Source: Heyndrickxia coagulans (GTDB lineage Bacteria; Bacillota; Bacilli; Bacillales; Caldibacillaceae). From it: a stretch of DNA of 59,150 bases. The stretch lies in the NCBI GenBank assembly GCA_902796085.1, contig CADBNU010000171.1, forward strand, positions 1-59,150, given 5' to 3'. The notes under the pieces were generated by a model that was not told where the DNA came from, searched no databases, and worked only from the letters and a program-made list of their open reading frames with translations. The position numbers and the translations under genes are program-made. Numbering within the stretch: the first letter of the stretch is position 1; each line of letters starts with the position of its first letter. This document shows, in pieces, positions 29,278 to 37,326 of this stretch.

Positions 29278-29931
29278 CTACTTATCACTACTTCTTATTA
29301 CTAATAATATGCCTTTAGAAAAAGAATAAGTACCATGATTCAAAATAAGTTCATTACTTATACATAATGTGGAACCGAAGAAAATATGACGATTTTCTAA
29401 TGGATATTTAAAACCTTTTAATGTTAAATTTTCAACATCCTTTGTTATCGGTATAAACGATATATATTTTTTATCAACCATTTTTTCAATTGTATATGTA
29501 CCCGGCTTTGTCATATAAGCCATATTTTGCTTATCGATGATGGTAATTGGAATATTTCGATTGGATTGTAATGCTTGGTATAACAAGCTTATATTTGCCA
29601 TGAAATGATCGATACGCCCACCTGTTGCACCGAAAATCTGAATTGCTTCGGGATGATATTCAAATGCTAAATGTAATGCCAATTCCATATCTGTTTCGTC
29701 TTTTTCCTCTTGAAATTGATCCAACTTCAATCCGCTATTTCGCAGCTGTTCAAACTCTTCTTCGGTCATTGAATCAAAATCACCGATTGCTTCATCAGGA
29801 GTGATGCTGAATTCTTGTAGATATAGTGCCCCTCGATCAACGGCAATCCATTTAATATTTTTGTCTTCTTTGTATATGGATAAATCTGGAATGTATTCTT
29901 TCGGACCACCTGCGACAATGTGAATGATCAT
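29278..29931 (-). CDS. thiN: Thiamine pyrophosphokinase
   Basis: Transfers pyrophosphate from ATP to thiamine to give the cofactor thiamine diphosphate. The 217-aa protein starts MIIHIVAGGPKEYIPDL and has AVDRGALYL near 31-39, GDFDSM near 51-56, KDETDMELALHLA near 76-88 and GATGGRIDHFMANI near 98-111, the family's substrate and nucleotide motifs. It overlaps rpe by 4 nt (ATGA). Confidence 0.96.
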   Translation of the reverse strand: MIIHIVAGGPKEYIPDLSIYKEDKNIKWIAVDRGALYLQEFSITPDEAIGDFDSMTEEEFEQLRNSGLKLDQFQEEKDETDMELALHLAFEYHPEAIQIFGATGGRIDHFMANISLLYQALQSNRNIPITIIDKQNMAYMTKPGTYTIEKMVDKKYISFIPITKDVENLTLKGFKYPLENRHIFFGSTLCISNELILNHGTYSFSKGILLVIRSSDK

Positions 29932-30590
29932 TTCAGATCACTGATGCTCTGCCGAATTGACTCAATCGCTTCCCTACGATCTTTATTATTAAAAATATAA
30001 GAACCGGCAACGAGTACATCAGCTCCAGCCGCAACACAAAGTTTTGCTGTTTCAGCATTAATTCCGCCATCCACTTCAATTTCAAAATGAAGGTTTTGTT
30101 CATCACGCCAACGTCTTACTTGTTCGATTTTCTTTAAAACATTCGGAATAAATTTTTGTCCGCCAAACCCTGGATTAACGGTCATTAGTAATACAAGATC
30201 AACATCCGTTAATACGTCACGAATCATTTCCACTGGTGTAGCTGGATTTAAGACAACTCCTGCTCGTACACCGGTTTCTTTAATTTGGTGAATGGTCCGA
30301 TGCAAATGTTTACAAGCCTCTACATGTACAGAAATATAATCGGCACCTGCATGAACAAAGTTTTGAATATAATTTTCTGGATTCTCGATCATTAAATGAA
30401 CATCAAAATGTAAAGAAGTAACGGGACGGATTGCTTCAACGATTAATGGACCTATCGTAATATTGGGGACAAAGTGACCATCCATTACATCAATATGAAT
30501 ATAGTCCGCCCCAGCCTTTTCTACGTCTTTAACTTCCCGTCCTAGTAATGAAAAGTCTGCTGACAATATAGATGGTGCAATTTTTACCAT
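29928..30590 (-). CDS. rpe: Ribulose-phosphate 3-epimerase
   Basis: Interconverts ribulose 5-phosphate and xylulose 5-phosphate in the pentose phosphate pathway. The 220-aa TIM barrel starts IAPSILSADFSLLG and has the metal and catalytic sites IHIDVMDGHFVPNI near 31-44, FDVHLMIENPE near 62-72, TVNPGFGGQKF and VDGGI. It lies 2 bp after rsgA, in the rsgA-rpe-thiN set. Confidence 0.98.
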   Translation of the reverse strand: MVKIAPSILSADFSLLGREVKDVEKAGADYIHIDVMDGHFVPNITIGPLIVEAIRPVTSLHFDVHLMIENPENYIQNFVHAGADYISVHVEACKHLHRTIHQIKETGVRAGVVLNPATPVEMIRDVLTDVDLVLLMTVNPGFGGQKFIPNVLKKIEQVRRWRDEQNLHFEIEVDGGINAETAKLCVAAGADVLVAGSYIFNNKDRREAIESIRQSISDLK

Positions 30591-30592
30591 AA

Positions 30593-31474
30593 TTAATACC
30601 TCGGCTTTCTTTGTTGTATTTCTTTTAAAAACAGTAAATAGTGGTTATATCGGAATTCTTTAATTTCGCCTGTTTCCACGGCTTCTTTTATGGCACAATG
30701 TGGTTCTTTATCATGTAAACAACCTCGAAATTTACAGTTTGCAAATCGTTCTTTCATCTCCGGATAACAATAAGTTAACTCCTCTGCCTCAATATTACTA
30801 AAATCTAGAGAGCTGAAACCCGGTGTATCGGCTACAAGGCCGTTACCAATTTCAAGTAATTCTACATGACGAGTCGTATGTTTTCCACGCCCAAGATGTT
30901 TCGAAATGGCTTTTGTTTCTAAATTCAATTCAGGTTGTAAAGCATTTAATAAAGAGGATTTTCCGACGCCTGATTGTCCTGCAAAAACCGTTATTTTATT
31001 TTCTAAAAGTGGATAAATATCTTCTAAACCAATCTCATTTTTTGAAGAGGTTAATAAGACATCGTAGCCGATTTTTTCATAAGCTTTTGCATATTGCTTA
31101 ATATTCAATAGTTCATCGGAATTTGCTAGATCGATTTTCGTAATTACGATAATGGGTTTAATCTGATACGATTCGATAATAACTAAAAATCGGTCTAATA
31201 AATGAGGACTAAATTCAGGATCTTTAGCAGAAAAAATTAAAATCGCTTGGTCAACATTGGCAATCGGCGGGCGCACTAATTCATTTTCCCGTTCCTTAAT
31301 TTCCATTATATAGCCTTCTCGATCATTTTCTGCTGTAAAAACAACATTATCACCGACAAGGGGCGTTATATTATTTTTCCGAAAGACCCCCCTACCTCTA
31401 CACTGAAAAATCGTATCATTACTTTTTACATAATAAAAACCACTTAAAGCTTTAATAATTTTCCCTTCCGCCAT
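30593..31474 (-). CDS. rsgA: Ribosome small subunit-dependent GTPase RsgA
   Basis: GTPase (YloQ/CpgA) that checks and completes 30S maturation. The 293-aa protein has an OB domain (1-70), a circularly permuted GTPase with G4 TKID near 112-115 before G1 GQSGVGKSS near 166-174 and G3 DTPG near 216-219, and a C-terminal zinc site formed by Cys247, Cys252, His254 and Cys260. I start at ATG 31474, with AGGAG upstream; a longer reading to 31513 lacks a ribosome-binding site. It stands next to prkC and, in B. subtilis, is a PrkC substrate. Confidence 0.97.
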   Translation of the reverse strand: MAEGKIIKALSGFYYVKSNDTIFQCRGRGVFRKNNITPLVGDNVVFTAENDREGYIMEIKERENELVRPPIANVDQAILIFSAKDPEFSPHLLDRFLVIIESYQIKPIIVITKIDLANSDELLNIKQYAKAYEKIGYDVLLTSSKNEIGLEDIYPLLENKITVFAGQSGVGKSSLLNALQPELNLETKAISKHLGRGKHTTRHVELLEIGNGLVADTPGFSSLDFSNIEAEELTYCYPEMKERFANCKFRGCLHDKEPHCAIKEAVETGEIKEFRYNHYLLFLKEIQQRKPRY

Positions 31475-31609
31475 AGCAACACTCCTTTTTTCGTTTAATG
31501 TAAATTTTTTCACGAATACATACCCAATCCTATTTTACATTAAAATTTAGATTTATCCTAATATAGATTTGAAAAGTTTTCGATCGATTTCTTTTGAGTA
31601 ATAAAAAAT

Positions 31610-31645
31610 GGATCTAACTCTCCATGTTTTTTGAGAGTTAGAACC
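31610..31645 (-). terminator. Terminator after prkC
   Basis: A 10-bp stem TCTAACTCTC / GAGAGTTAGA followed by ATTTTTTATTA on the minus strand, 7 bp after the prkC stop. It separates prkC from rsgA, so rsgA needs read-through or a promoter in the 135 bp that follow; no strong one is visible. Confidence 0.8.
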
Positions 31646-31651
31646 TTTAAG

Positions 31652-33670
31652 TTATTGCGTATATGGAATTTCTACATTACGAACCACTTCACCGTCTACA
31701 ACGACACGATACTTTGCCGTTGTATTTGGTGCAATCGTTAACGAGATTTTCCTTGTGACCGATTCGGTAATTTCAAACGTATCGACCGGTACTTCAAAAT
31801 CTTCGTGATTCATATCTTGAATAAAGATTTGAACTTCTTGTGGTTCTGGACCATCTTCTCCAACTTGACCAGTGTATGCTATCGTGAACTCAATTTCTTC
31901 CGTCCGTGGAACTGGTTCAACACCTTTAGAGATGATTACTTTAACAGTATCTCCTTCTTTCAGTTCTGTTCCAGGTTTTGGTTCTTGACTTATTACTAAA
32001 CCTTCTTGCACTTTATCACTATATTCCTCTTCTTCTTCAATGGTGATACCATGTCTTTCTGCATAATCATTTAATGCAGAGCGGCTATATTGGGTTAAAT
32101 CAGTTAAAGTAAACGTTTCAACACCTTGACTTACCGTCAAAGTTAAAACTGTTTCATCAGGAATGATTTCTTCACCAGGTTTAGGATCTTGTTCAATGAT
32201 CGTACCAGGTTCACTGTTATCATAAACTTCATTAAGTTTAATATCGATAAATTCAATCTCTTCATTTTCTAGTTCTTCCAAAACATCTTTATAATTCTGC
32301 CCAATTAAATCCAGCATTTCAATTGTTTCTTTACCTGTACTTACATAAATATCAATTTGCGATCCTTCAACTTTTTTCTTTCCTGCTTTTGGGTTTGTTT
32401 TAATGACAAAGTTTTCCGGTATTTCATCATGGGGTTGTTCAATTGTTTCTCCAATGACAAACCCAGCATCTTCCAACATTTCAATCGCTTCATCTAACTC
32501 AAGTTCTGTAACGTCTGGCACTTCTATTTCCTTAGCCCCAAATATACTTGGAAAGAAAGTGATGATTAGAATTCCAAAGAGCACAATCAATACAGCTGTT
32601 GACGTTAGGATGATCGGCCATTTTTTTCGTTTCTTTTTATTTGTTTTTGACTTTTTGGCAGATTTCTTACTTTTTCCTTTCTTTCCTTTTGGTTTAGCTT
32701 TACCATTATTATCTTCTTCATCTTCTTCCGATTGTGGAGATATAATCGTTTCTTGAATTTCAGTGAAGTTTTGCGGTTCTTTTATTACTGGAATGGCTTT
32801 TGTCGCTTCATCATCTATCGGTAAAACAAAAACTGGCTCATTCAATCTTTCTGGATTTAGGCATGTATTTAAATCATCAATTAATGCTTCCATATCCTCA
32901 TATCGATAATGTGGATCTTTAGCTGTCGCTTTTAAAACAATATTTTCTACACTTTGTGGGATATCTGGATTCCAGGACCTTGGATGTGGTGTTTCATTTT
33001 GTAAATGTTTTAACGCAATGGAAACGGCTGATTCACCTTCAAATGGAAGCTTTCCCGTTAATAATTCAAATAACACGATACCTAATGAATAAATATCCGA
33101 CTTTTTTGTTGCAAGACCGCCTCTAGCTTGTTCCGGTGAAATATAATGGACGGAGCCCATTACAGAATTTGTATGTGTAATTGTCGTCGATGTTAAAGCA
33201 ATTGCGATTCCGAAGTCTGTAATTTTAACATTTCCCTTGTTATCTATTAAAATATTTTGCGGTTTAATATCACGATGGATGATGTTATTTTGATGTGCGT
33301 GACTGATTGCACTTGTAATTTGCAACATAATATCCACTGCTTTTTCAATCGGAATCGGATGGTGATCTTGGATATATTGTTTTAGCGTCTTGCCTTCAAC
33401 ATATTCCATAACAATATAGTAAATATCTTTCTCTTCACCGACATCGTAAATATTAACGATATTCGGATGAACTAAACTTGTGGCCGACTGAGCTTCACGA
33501 TGGAATCTTCGAATAAACTCATCATCATTGGCAAAGTCTAGACGTAAAATTTTGATTGCCACGTCTCTTTCTAAAATCATATCCCTTGCTAAGTAGACAT
33601 TTGCCATTCCACCGCCGCCGATAAAGTCTAATATTTTATAGCGATCGTTAATTCTTTCTCCTATGAGCAC
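31652..33670 (-). CDS. prkC: Serine/threonine protein kinase PrkC
   Basis: Membrane kinase that senses cell-wall fragments and triggers spore germination and stationary-phase responses. The 672-aa protein has an N-terminal Hanks kinase (1-270) with GGGGMANVYLA near 18-28, HRDIKPQNILID, the activation loop rich in Thr, and SPEQARGG; a very basic Lys-rich linker; one membrane segment near 350-375; and three PASTA repeats (starting VPDVTELEL, MLDLIGQNY and LTDLTQYSR), then an extra beta domain. It starts with GTG, 2 bp after prpC, with a weak GGTGA site inside the prpC end, so the two are probably coupled. Confidence 0.97.
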   Translation of the reverse strand: MLIGERINDRYKILDFIGGGGMANVYLARDMILERDVAIKILRLDFANDDEFIRRFHREAQSATSLVHPNIVNIYDVGEEKDIYYIVMEYVEGKTLKQYIQDHHPIPIEKAVDIMLQITSAISHAHQNNIIHRDIKPQNILIDNKGNVKITDFGIAIALTSTTITHTNSVMGSVHYISPEQARGGLATKKSDIYSLGIVLFELLTGKLPFEGESAVSIALKHLQNETPHPRSWNPDIPQSVENIVLKATAKDPHYRYEDMEALIDDLNTCLNPERLNEPVFVLPIDDEATKAIPVIKEPQNFTEIQETIISPQSEEDEEDNNGKAKPKGKKGKSKKSAKKSKTNKKKRKKWPIILTSTAVLIVLFGILIITFFPSIFGAKEIEVPDVTELELDEAIEMLEDAGFVIGETIEQPHDEIPENFVIKTNPKAGKKKVEGSQIDIYVSTGKETIEMLDLIGQNYKDVLEELENEEIEFIDIKLNEVYDNSEPGTIIEQDPKPGEEIIPDETVLTLTVSQGVETFTLTDLTQYSRSALNDYAERHGITIEEEEEYSDKVQEGLVISQEPKPGTELKEGDTVKVIISKGVEPVPRTEEIEFTIAYTGQVGEDGPEPQEVQIFIQDMNHEDFEVPVDTFEITESVTRKISLTIAPNTTAKYRVVVDGEVVRNVEIPYTQ

Positions 33671-33672
33671 AA

Positions 33673-34428
33673 TCAGTCACCAACTTTCCCATCATTCAAA
33701 TCATTTACAATAATCGCAAGGCTGATATTATCTTCTCCGCCTTTTTCATTGGCAAGATGGATTAATTGATTTGCTTTTTCTTCTAAATTTAATTCCGACT
33801 GTAAAATATTTAACAACTCATCATCACTAACTTTATTTGTTAGTCCATCGGAACATAAAAGCAAACTATCACCGGGTTCAAACTCAATTGTCAACGTATC
33901 AATTGATACATTTAATTCGGTACCTAACGCCCGTAATAGTACATTTTTTCGCGGATGATGTTCAGCGTCTTCTTTTGAAATTTGACCACTTTTCACTAAT
34001 TCATTGACTAATGAATGATCATCCGTTAATTGTCGAAATCCATCTTCCGTTAATACATACCCCCGACTGTCACCGATATGAGCAATCGTAATATACTTTT
34101 CCGTACAAATGGAGGCCACTAACGTCGTACCCATCCCTTGACATTCCGGATGTTCATTGGCATATTGAAAAATTTCCTCATTAATTTTATATACGTTTTC
34201 TTTGAACCAATGTTCTGCAGCTTCGGGAGATTCAATTTGATCCTTTTCTATCCAAAATTTTTTCAATAAATCTGTCGCCATTTTACTCGCAACATCTCCC
34301 GCTAAATGGCCACCCATACCATCTGCAACAACGGCTAAAATCTGGTTGGATTGATTAAAAAAGATACCAACATGATCTTCATTATGGTTTCTTACTTTTC
34401 CACGGTCTGTACGGTAGACAAATTTCAT
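33673..34428 (-). CDS. prpC: PP2C-type protein phosphatase PrpC
   Basis: Manganese-dependent phosphatase that reverses PrkC phosphorylation. The 251-aa protein has the PPM motifs: RNHNEDHVGI near 13-22, VADGMGGHLAGD near 34-45, HIGDSRGYV, LTDDHSLVNELV, and LLLCSDGLTNKV with the last metal ligands in GGEDNISLAI. Soluble. It immediately precedes prkC. Confidence 0.97.
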   Translation of the reverse strand: MKFVYRTDRGKVRNHNEDHVGIFFNQSNQILAVVADGMGGHLAGDVASKMATDLLKKFWIEKDQIESPEAAEHWFKENVYKINEEIFQYANEHPECQGMGTTLVASICTEKYITIAHIGDSRGYVLTEDGFRQLTDDHSLVNELVKSGQISKEDAEHHPRKNVLLRALGTELNVSIDTLTIEFEPGDSLLLCSDGLTNKVSDDELLNILQSELNLEEKANQLIHLANEKGGEDNISLAIIVNDLNDGKVGD

Positions 34429-34514
34429 ATTTTCACCTCGTTCTTTTTAGAACAGCCTAACTCATTACAAAAGTACCAATTTTTGTAAATCATGTAAACA
34501 TCTTCATATTTAAG

Positions 34515-35855
34515 TTACCGTTTCTTACGAAAACAGGCAATATAAAACCCATCTGAATGCAAATTTTGCGGCAACAATTCGATATCATATTCACGTACAA
34601 AAGGTTTGATTTTTTCAGGTACCCGATCTACGATTTCTGTATCACCAATAAAATCTGGATTTAGCTGAAGAAATTTTTTCGCAACTCCTTCATTTTCCTC
34701 CTTATCTACCGTACAAGTACTGTAGACGAGAATACCACCTGGTTTAACTAACTGTGCAGCAGATTGTAATATATTGATTTGAATTTTTGCTAATCGTTTA
34801 ATATCCTCTTCAGTTTTGGAATATTTAATTTCTGGTTTTCCTTTTAATACACCAAGACCTGAACAAGGTGCATCAACTAAAATACGATCAAAGGATTCCT
34901 TTTCGAATTGTTGCCCTACTTCTCTTGCATCCATCTGTCTTGTATGTATGTTTGTTATGTGTAAACGTTTCGCATTCTCCTGGATTAATTTGATTTTGTG
35001 TTTATGTATATCTAAAGCAAAGATTTCGCCTTGATTGTTCATTTTTTCAGCCATATGTGTCGTTTTTCCACCTGGTGCGGCACATGTATCCAGGATTTTT
35101 TCATTTTCCTTAGGCGCAACACAATAAGCAACAATCATTGAACTTTCATCCTGAATTGTAATGGATCCTTTTTGAAAAGCTTTTGACTTCACTAAGTTGC
35201 CGCGTACTGATTTTATCGCTTCCGGTATTTGCCGACTTTTTTCTACATGAAAACCTTCACGTTCTAATTCTTTTAATACACAATCTACAGTCGTATGTAG
35301 TGTATTTACTCGCGCTGTTTGTTTTGAAGGATTTAAATTTTCCTCACACATTTGACGTGTGATATCAAACCCATATTGGTCTACCCAACGTTTGACTAAC
35401 CATATCGGATGACTTGTTTCAATGGAAAGTCTTTCAATTGGGTCTTGGATCGTATCAAAGGAGGGAACACCCTCTCTTTGAATGGATCTTAAAACGCCAT
35501 TAATAAAACCACTAATTCCTTTATTTCCACGTCTTTTCGCAATATTGACCGCTTGATGAATTATCGCATGGTCGGGTATTTTATCTAAAAATACAAATTG
35601 ATAAACAGAGATTCTAAGGAGCTGTTGAACCCAAGGATCAATCCGCTTTTGCTTTTTAATAAATGGTTTTAGAAAAAAATCCAACGTCATTCTTCTTTGC
35701 ATCGTTCCGTAACAAAGTTCAGTTAGGAGGCTCGCATCTAAGGAAGAAAAGCGATTTTTTTCAATTGTGGAATTGATTAATAAATTACTATAAGCACCTT
35801 GCTTTTCAACTTGGACCAGTACTTCGACAGCGGCTTCTCGAACATTATTACCCAT
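34515..35855 (-). CDS. rsmB: 16S rRNA (cytosine-967-C5)-methyltransferase
   Basis: Methylates C967 of 16S rRNA. The 446-aa protein has an N-terminal NusB-like helical domain (1-140) and a C-terminal methyltransferase domain with the SAM loop DTCAAPGGKTTHMAE near 258-272, VDAPCSGLGVL with the motif IV cysteine, and VYSTCTVDKEEN with the catalytic cysteine. It overlaps the fmt stop codon by one base (TAATG). rlmN, which follows it in B. subtilis, is missing here. Confidence 0.97.
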   Translation of the reverse strand: MGNNVREAAVEVLVQVEKQGAYSNLLINSTIEKNRFSSLDASLLTELCYGTMQRRMTLDFFLKPFIKKQKRIDPWVQQLLRISVYQFVFLDKIPDHAIIHQAVNIAKRRGNKGISGFINGVLRSIQREGVPSFDTIQDPIERLSIETSHPIWLVKRWVDQYGFDITRQMCEENLNPSKQTARVNTLHTTVDCVLKELEREGFHVEKSRQIPEAIKSVRGNLVKSKAFQKGSITIQDESSMIVAYCVAPKENEKILDTCAAPGGKTTHMAEKMNNQGEIFALDIHKHKIKLIQENAKRLHITNIHTRQMDAREVGQQFEKESFDRILVDAPCSGLGVLKGKPEIKYSKTEEDIKRLAKIQINILQSAAQLVKPGGILVYSTCTVDKEENEGVAKKFLQLNPDFIGDTEIVDRVPEKIKPFVREYDIELLPQNLHSDGFYIACFRKKR

Positions 35856-36805
35856 TATTTGCTAGTTCCTCCTAATTTTGTTCCTTTTAACTGCTCCTTA
35901 GTTCCTCTTAAAAACTGTTCCGTCGTCATTTTCTTTTTCCCTGCTGGCTGCAGTTCAGTAATTTTAATTGCCGTTTCATTACTTGTCGCAACAACCAAAC
36001 CATCTTTTTCTATTTCAATGATCGTACCAGGCTCTGCCGTCTGATTTGCAGGGACTTTTTCACCCCACCAAATTTTTAACGTTTCACCATGAAGTGTTGT
36101 GAAGGCTACCGGCCATGGATTTAATCCACGAATATGGTTGTAAATGTCTTCCCCAGAACGGTTCCAATCAATCCGTTCATCTTCTCTTTTAATATTGAAA
36201 GCAAATGTAGCTTCTTCATCCTTTTGCTGAATGGGTGTAATTTCACCATTCAATAATTTCGGAAGTGTTTCACTTAACAATCTAGCTCCTGCTTCACTTA
36301 ATTTATCATGTAACGTTCCAACAGTATCTCGTTCATCAATTGGAACTTTCACTTGGCTAATCATATCACCAGCATCAAGTTTTTCCACCATATACATTAT
36401 CGTTATCCCCGTTTCTTTTTTCCCTTGAAGGATCGCATAATGAATAGGTGCCCCGCCTCTTAATTCAGGTAAAAGCGAAGCATGAACATTAATGCAACCA
36501 AACTTAGGTGCATCCAGTAATTTTTTTGGTAATATTTGTCCAAAGGCAGCCGTTACAATTAAATCTGGTTTCAGATCTAGTATTTCTTGTAAAGATTCCT
36601 CATTACGAATCTTTTCCGGTTGATAAACAGGTATATGATGTTTCAATGCTTCAACTTTTACAGGAGGAGGTGTAATTTTTCGTTTTCTACCGACTGGACG
36701 GTCTGGCTGTGTAACTACCCCAACCACATCAAATCCATCTTTAATTAATTGTCTTAATACTGGTACTGAAAAATCTGGTGTACCCATAAATACAATTTTT
36801 GTCAT
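35855..36805 (-). CDS. fmt: Methionyl-tRNA formyltransferase
   Basis: Formylates initiator Met-tRNA. The 316-aa protein starts [18 protein letters not shown] and has [13 protein letters not shown] near 32-44, the catalytic set [20 protein letters not shown] with Asn/His, and a C-terminal OB domain that starts near LNPWPVAFT. It overlaps def (4 nt) and rsmB (1 nt), forming a formylation-deformylation pair with def. Confidence 0.98.
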   Translation of the reverse strand: MTKIVFMGTPDFSVPVLRQLIKDGFDVVGVVTQPDRPVGRKRKITPPPVKVEALKHHIPVYQPEKIRNEESLQEILDLKPDLIVTAAFGQILPKKLLDAPKFGCINVHASLLPELRGGAPIHYAILQGKKETGITIMYMVEKLDAGDMISQVKVPIDERDTVGTLHDKLSEAGARLLSETLPKLLNGEITPIQQKDEEATFAFNIKREDERIDWNRSGEDIYNHIRGLNPWPVAFTTLHGETLKIWWGEKVPANQTAEPGTIIEIEKDGLVVATSNETAIKITELQPAGKKKMTTEQFLRGTKEQLKGTKLGGTSK

Positions 36806-37281
36806 TCTACATCAAGCCTTTCTAGTTCTTCCTCTGTATAAATTTTATCTACTTTTGTTGTAAATAAGATGCCTTGTAAATGATCGAGTTCATGTTGAAT
36901 TGCCTGTGCTAAAAAATCTTCCGCTTCCATGATATACGTTTTCCCATTTCGGTCTCGATATTTAACCTTGATATAATAAGAACGTTTCACCTCTCCATAC
37001 TGGTTCGGTATACTTAAACATCCTTCTAAATTCATTTGTATACCACGTTTTTCCATAACTACAGGATTAATAAATTCGATTTTACCATCACCAATATCGA
37101 CGATCGCCACTTGTTTTAAATGACCAACTTGAGGTGCCGCTATACCAACTCCATCTGCTGCAACCATCGTTTCGTACATATCATCTAAGAGCTGTCCTAA
37201 TTCGTTACTAAATTCTGTAACAGGTTCACACGGTTGTTGTAAAATCGGATCAGGTATTGTTCTTATTTCTAATGTTGCCAA
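36802..37281 (-). CDS. def: Peptide deformylase
   Basis: Removes the formyl group from new proteins; a metal hydrolase. The 159-aa type I enzyme has [10 protein letters not shown] near 44-53, EGCLSIP near 91-97 (metal Cys) and QHELDHLQG near 132-140 (metal His pair and Glu). The start is TTG at 37279-37281, with GGGGG eight bases upstream. It lies between priA and fmt. A second deformylase may exist elsewhere, as in B. subtilis. Confidence 0.97.
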   Translation of the reverse strand: MATLEIRTIPDPILQQPCEPVTEFSNELGQLLDDMYETMVAADGVGIAAPQVGHLKQVAIVDIGDGKIEFINPVVMEKRGIQMNLEGCLSIPNQYGEVKRSYYIKVKYRDRNGKTYIMEAEDFLAQAIQHELDHLQGILFTTKVDKIYTEEELERLDVE

Positions 37282-37326
37282 AGTTTATACCCCCAAAACA
37301 TTGATATAACCGTTTTTTCAAAAACA

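Noticed and set aside
31652-33670. prkC as a novel multi-domain receptor because of the extra C-terminal beta domain
   Set aside because: B. subtilis PrkC also has an Ig-like domain after its PASTA repeats; the layout is the normal one.
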